From Syntrophaceae bacterium UBA2208 (GTDB lineage: Bacteria > Desulfobacterota > BSN033 > UBA1163), in assembly GCA_002327885.1 (NCBI GenBank), contig DCUS01000200.1, positions 4,140 through 13,447 of the forward strand: a DNA stretch of 9,308 nucleotides, in the 5' to 3' direction. Positions 6,811 through 9,308 of the stretch are shown piece after piece. Made by a program: the position numbers and the translations under genes. Position 1 is the stretch's first letter. The number at the start of each line of letters is the position of its first letter. The notes under the pieces are model-generated. The model did no database searches. It had not been told where the DNA came from and worked only from the letters and a program-made list of their open reading frames with translations.

Positions 6811-6860
6811 AAATCCAAATGATAAATGAAATCCAAATGTCAAATGAACCAAAATTTTGG
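6811..6860. repeat. AT-rich short direct repeats and a 12-bp palindrome in a spacer
   Basis: The 114-bp spacer between the MopB-like and ferredoxin genes holds two exact copies of AAATCCAAATG (6811-6821 and 6829-6839, 18 bp apart). Further AAATG/CAAATG words interleave with them, and the perfect palindrome CCAAAATTTTGG follows at 6849-6860. The composition is far more AT-rich than the flanking genes. The function is unknown; it may be a dispersed short-period intergenic repeat, and the palindrome could be a protein-binding site. Confidence 0.65.
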
Positions 6861-6896
6861 AATTTCAAATTTGTCATTCTTGTCTAAAGATAGGGT

Positions 6897-9281
6897 TCAC
6901 ACCTTATAAATCTTAACACGAACCGATCGACCCGCTGGATTGCCTGTCAGTGGATCCAAATCATCTCCGAGAAGTTGATAAGGGTTTGTTCCCAACCCCT
7001 GAGCCCAGCGTCCCCCGGAAGAGTGGCCCAGTCCAAAAGGAATGTTGACGACATCAGGCATGGCCCCTTGATAGAGGCGGGCCTTGGCCTGAATTTTTCC
7101 AAACTTTGATTCTACCCAGACCCAGTCCCCATCTGAGATTCCCGACTCCTTTGCCGTATGGGGATAAATTTCCACCCAAGTCGTCCACCTTTCAAAGAGA
7201 TGGGGACCAAAATTTTCAGAAAGCCAAGGTTGATTACCGTTTCTACTTCCTGTGATAGCCATCGTTTTGAAAATATGCAGATGAAGAGGAAATCCTTTCT
7301 CGTGATCGGTCATTTTTGGTTCTTCCCAGTGAGGAAGAAATGACGGGTCCTCACGACTCCTTGGCATAGGAGAAGAGGCGATTCGCTTTAATCCTTGGGC
7401 ATAAAATTCAAACTTTTTAGACGGAGTTTGGAAGATGCGATCCCATTCTTCAAAATCGTAAAGAGGATCCCACCACCCCCCTCTCTCTTGAATTAATTTC
7501 AAGAATTCTTCGAAAGTCTTATAGGAAGGAGCCCACCACCCCCCTCTTTGAAGAAGGCGGGTCCAGGCCTCCTCAAATTGAAGGCCGAAGACATCCCCCC
7601 GCTTCGCCTCGAAGATGCCCTTGAGACCGTAGGATACTACCTCTTTAAAATTATTCCATGGGAGAGCAGCCTGAATTTCTCCCCCTAAGGATTTCGCCAT
7701 CGTGAGAAGGATGTCGCCTGTGGCTTGAGTCTGATAGAGAGGTTCAACAGCGGGTTGCCGAATTCCGAGAATGGGAAAGCCATTGTTTGAAAAGAGGGGA
7801 TCATCCTGCCAGCGTTCCAAGGGGGTGTGGTCTGGGAGGATGAGGTCTGCAAAATGAGTACTGTCGTCCATGTAGGGAGAAAAGCTGACGATGAAAGGAA
7901 TCTCGGCAAATGCTTTTGAAAATAGATCAGGCTTGGGATTGGAAAAGAGAGGGTTAGTGTAGTAAAGGAAAAGGGTTTTTGGTTTATAAGGTTTCCCGGA
8001 AAGTACATTTTTGGCGAAGAGATAAGGTTGATGCATCATTCTCTGCAGGCCTTTCCCCCCATCCATTCTTTCCTGGTCAAGGCCTTTTTGTGCAATAGAG
8101 TCCTTTTTAAATGGAGGAAACGCTTGATAAGGAACATTTCTGGGAATCAAAACCCCTCCAGCCGTATCGATGCTACCCACTAATCCATTCAGGGTAGAGA
8201 CAGCCATCTGATGGAAGGGTCGATCTCGATAGCCAATAGCAAGGGAGGGTTGATTCGTAGCAAACTCCCTGGCCAATCGAATGATGGTATCCACAGGGAC
8301 ACCAGTCTTTTTGGAAACAACATTTGGTTCATACTCAGAGAGGATAAACTCTTTAAAGCCCAGATGCTTCTTTCCATTTTTATCGGTCCAACCTTCAAAT
8401 CCGAAAGTATGATTAGAGACAAAATCTTTTTTGTAGAGTCCTTCTTTCATAATCATGTGAGCAATGCCAAGGGCGAAGATCCCCTCGGTTCCGGGTTGGA
8501 TCGGAATCCATTCATCAGCTTTTATGCCAGTAATAGAGAGGCGAGGCTCGATTTGAACCAATTTTCCTCTCTGCCCTGATTTTCCTCTTCTGAAATTGCC
8601 ATAAGCCCTCAAGACTTGGACAGGGGACCAATAAGATTCGAGCAGTTCTGAACCAAAGGAGAGGAGATACTGGACATTTTCTAAGTCATAAGCGGGCGTG
8701 GAGTAGATTCCTTGGGTGAGGAAGAGCCCTTCGGTCGATGTCCCCTCCCACTGGAACTGGTTATCGATATAGTTGGGGGAACCGAAGGCCTCTAAGAAAC
8801 GCTCCCAGAGGGATCTCATCAATCCTCTATATTTTCCACCTAATACCACAAGCTGGTGTGGGTTTCCATCTTTGCGAAGATCTTTCAAGGGTGTGGTGAC
8901 CATCTGGAGGGCTTCCTCCCAGGAGATGGGTTTCCACTGACCTGCGCCTCTTTTCCCAATCCTTTTCAGAGGAGTTCGAATTCGGTCTGGATCATAAAGA
9001 CCTTGAAGGCCTGCGATCCCCTTAGGGCAGAGCGCTCCTCGATTCACTGGATGAAAAGGATTTCCAGCGATGTTAACCGCCCACCCGTCGATGACCCTGA
9101 CAAGGATTCCACAGCCGCCCATGCATTGGCCACAGATGGTGGGCACCCACTTTTCAACGCCTGGGGCATTCGGTTTCTCTGCAATAGGGAGTTGAGACCA
9201 CTTCCAGAAACCGCCCCCTAAGGCAATAGCGGCTCCAGCGCCTCCCCCCATCTTGAGAAAGTCTCTTCGATTGATCTCCAT
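6897..9281 (-). CDS. Tat-exported MopB-fold oxidoreductase large subunit with atypical metal-ligand position
   Basis: This 794-residue protein starts with a twin-arginine signal (NRRDFLKM at 4-11, then a Gly/Ala-rich stretch to about 23), so it folds in the cytosol and is exported. A [4Fe-4S] motif CX2CX3CX27C uses C50, C53, C57 and C85. DMSO-reductase-family marks follow: ADLILPDHTPLER (478-490), KFEFY (623-627), GSRNGNQPW (678-686) and a molydopterin-dinucleotide-binding C-terminal domain (about 665-793). The four cysteines above are the only ones in the protein. By hand alignment with NapA (IDPNARHCMAS) and DmsA, the molybdenum-ligand position is Glu179 in IDNQFQWEGTS. The relatives are PsrA/PhsA-like enzymes and the non-catalytic QrcB/ActB; substrate cannot be assigned. 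An in-frame duplication adds two RGGWWxPxY segments (579-587, 600-608). The ATG at 9281 has AAAGGG six bases upstream. It is the first gene visible, but the operon may begin beyond the right edge. Confidence 0.92.
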   Translation of the reverse strand: MEINRRDFLKMGGGAGAAIALGGGFWKWSQLPIAEKPNAPGVEKWVPTICGQCMGGCGILVRVIDGWAVNIAGNPFHPVNRGALCPKGIAGLQGLYDPDRIRTPLKRIGKRGAGQWKPISWEEALQMVTTPLKDLRKDGNPHQLVVLGGKYRGLMRSLWERFLEAFGSPNYIDNQFQWEGTSTEGLFLTQGIYSTPAYDLENVQYLLSFGSELLESYWSPVQVLRAYGNFRRGKSGQRGKLVQIEPRLSITGIKADEWIPIQPGTEGIFALGIAHMIMKEGLYKKDFVSNHTFGFEGWTDKNGKKHLGFKEFILSEYEPNVVSKKTGVPVDTIIRLAREFATNQPSLAIGYRDRPFHQMAVSTLNGLVGSIDTAGGVLIPRNVPYQAFPPFKKDSIAQKGLDQERMDGGKGLQRMMHQPYLFAKNVLSGKPYKPKTLFLYYTNPLFSNPKPDLFSKAFAEIPFIVSFSPYMDDSTHFADLILPDHTPLERWQDDPLFSNNGFPILGIRQPAVEPLYQTQATGDILLTMAKSLGGEIQAALPWNNFKEVVSYGLKGIFEAKRGDVFGLQFEEAWTRLLQRGGWWAPSYKTFEEFLKLIQERGGWWDPLYDFEEWDRIFQTPSKKFEFYAQGLKRIASSPMPRSREDPSFLPHWEEPKMTDHEKGFPLHLHIFKTMAITGSRNGNQPWLSENFGPHLFERWTTWVEIYPHTAKESGISDGDWVWVESKFGKIQAKARLYQGAMPDVVNIPFGLGHSSGGRWAQGLGTNPYQLLGDDLDPLTGNPAGRSVRVKIYKV
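7464..7547 (-). repeat. In-frame internal duplication within the MopB-like gene
   Basis: 7464-7484 and 7527-7547 are identical at 20 of 21 positions and lie exactly 63 bp (21 codons) apart. They encode the repeated RGGWWxPxY motif. Around the core the protein similarity is lower (LLQRGGWW...TFEEF versus IQERGGWW...DFEEW), so the duplication is old or the core is under constraint. Confidence 0.75.
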
Positions 9282-9287
9282 CCCGAA

Positions 9288-9293
9288 CCCTTT
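9288..9293 (-). promoter_or_regulatory. Ribosome binding site of the MopB-like gene
   Basis: AAAGGG on the minus strand is six bases before the ATG at 9281. Only 27 bases upstream of the start are in the window, so no promoter or preceding gene can be judged. Confidence 0.5.
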
Positions 9294-9308
9294 AAAAATT
9301 GGAGGATT

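Noticed and set aside
6783..6836. N-terminal extension of the ferredoxin to an ATG at 6836
   Set aside because: The added residues come from the AT-rich repeat spacer, match nothing in the family, and lack a ribosome site; GGAG before 6782 is better.
6897..9281. Naming the large subunit as polysulfide, thiosulfate or nitrate reductase
   Set aside because: The expected Cys or Asp ligand is absent, and no substrate-specific motif can be identified by eye.
4744..9281. Calling the cluster alternative complex III (actABC)
   Set aside because: The MopB and Fe-S parts are separate genes rather than fused as in ActB. The pentahaem ActA, a second NrfD-like ActF, ActD and ActE are not in the window.

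Overview
All seven genes lie on the minus strand, so the window reads right to left. It carries what looks like one respiratory gene cluster with moderate G+C and short spacers. The gene types (molybdopterin-fold oxidoreductase, four-cluster ferredoxin, NrfD-type membrane protein, multihaem c-type cytochromes, a GltD-like flavoprotein with extra Fe-S clusters) suggest an anaerobic or microaerobic Gram-negative bacterium. A Desulfobacterota/Nitrospirota-like lineage is possible, but that placement is inference, not something the sequence proves.

Region 1 (9281 to 4744) is a membrane oxidoreductase core of the CISM (complex iron-sulfur molybdoenzyme) type. It contains a Tat-exported MopB-fold subunit with one [4Fe-4S] motif, a 16-cysteine four-cluster ferredoxin, and a 10-helix NrfD/PsrC/ActC-like quinone-site protein. 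The large subunit has only four cysteines in 794 residues, all in the Fe-S motif. A glutamate sits where Cys, Ser or Asp normally binds molybdenum. The module may therefore be a pure electron-transfer complex, as in alternative complex III or Qrc, rather than a classical molybdoenzyme.

Region 2 (4638 to 2270) holds two adjacent paralogous exported tetrahaem cytochromes, eight haems in total. Each is built from four small c-type domains arranged A-B-A-B. Each domain has a CXXCH and a tryptophan-asparagine motif, with an invariant methionine nine residues after the Asn. They are the probable periplasmic electron partners of the core complex.

Region 3 (2195 to 1) holds a small stand-alone cyclic-nucleotide-binding-fold protein with a degenerate ligand cassette. 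After it comes a GltD-like FAD/NAD(P)H oxidoreductase with N- and C-terminal Fe-S motifs. This last gene starts at TTG and runs off the left edge; its reading frame is intact across 545 codons.

Working model (inference): quinol or quinone at the NrfD subunit exchanges electrons through the ferredoxin and MopB-like subunits with the octahaem cytochrome pair. The cytosolic flavoprotein may connect the same metabolism to NAD(P)H or ferredoxin, and the CNB protein may sense or modulate it. No stretch over 300 bases lacks a gene. The spacers hold short AT-rich repeats, one hairpin and one weak promoter candidate. I saw no RNA genes, CRISPR arrays, insertion sequences or strong intrinsic terminators.
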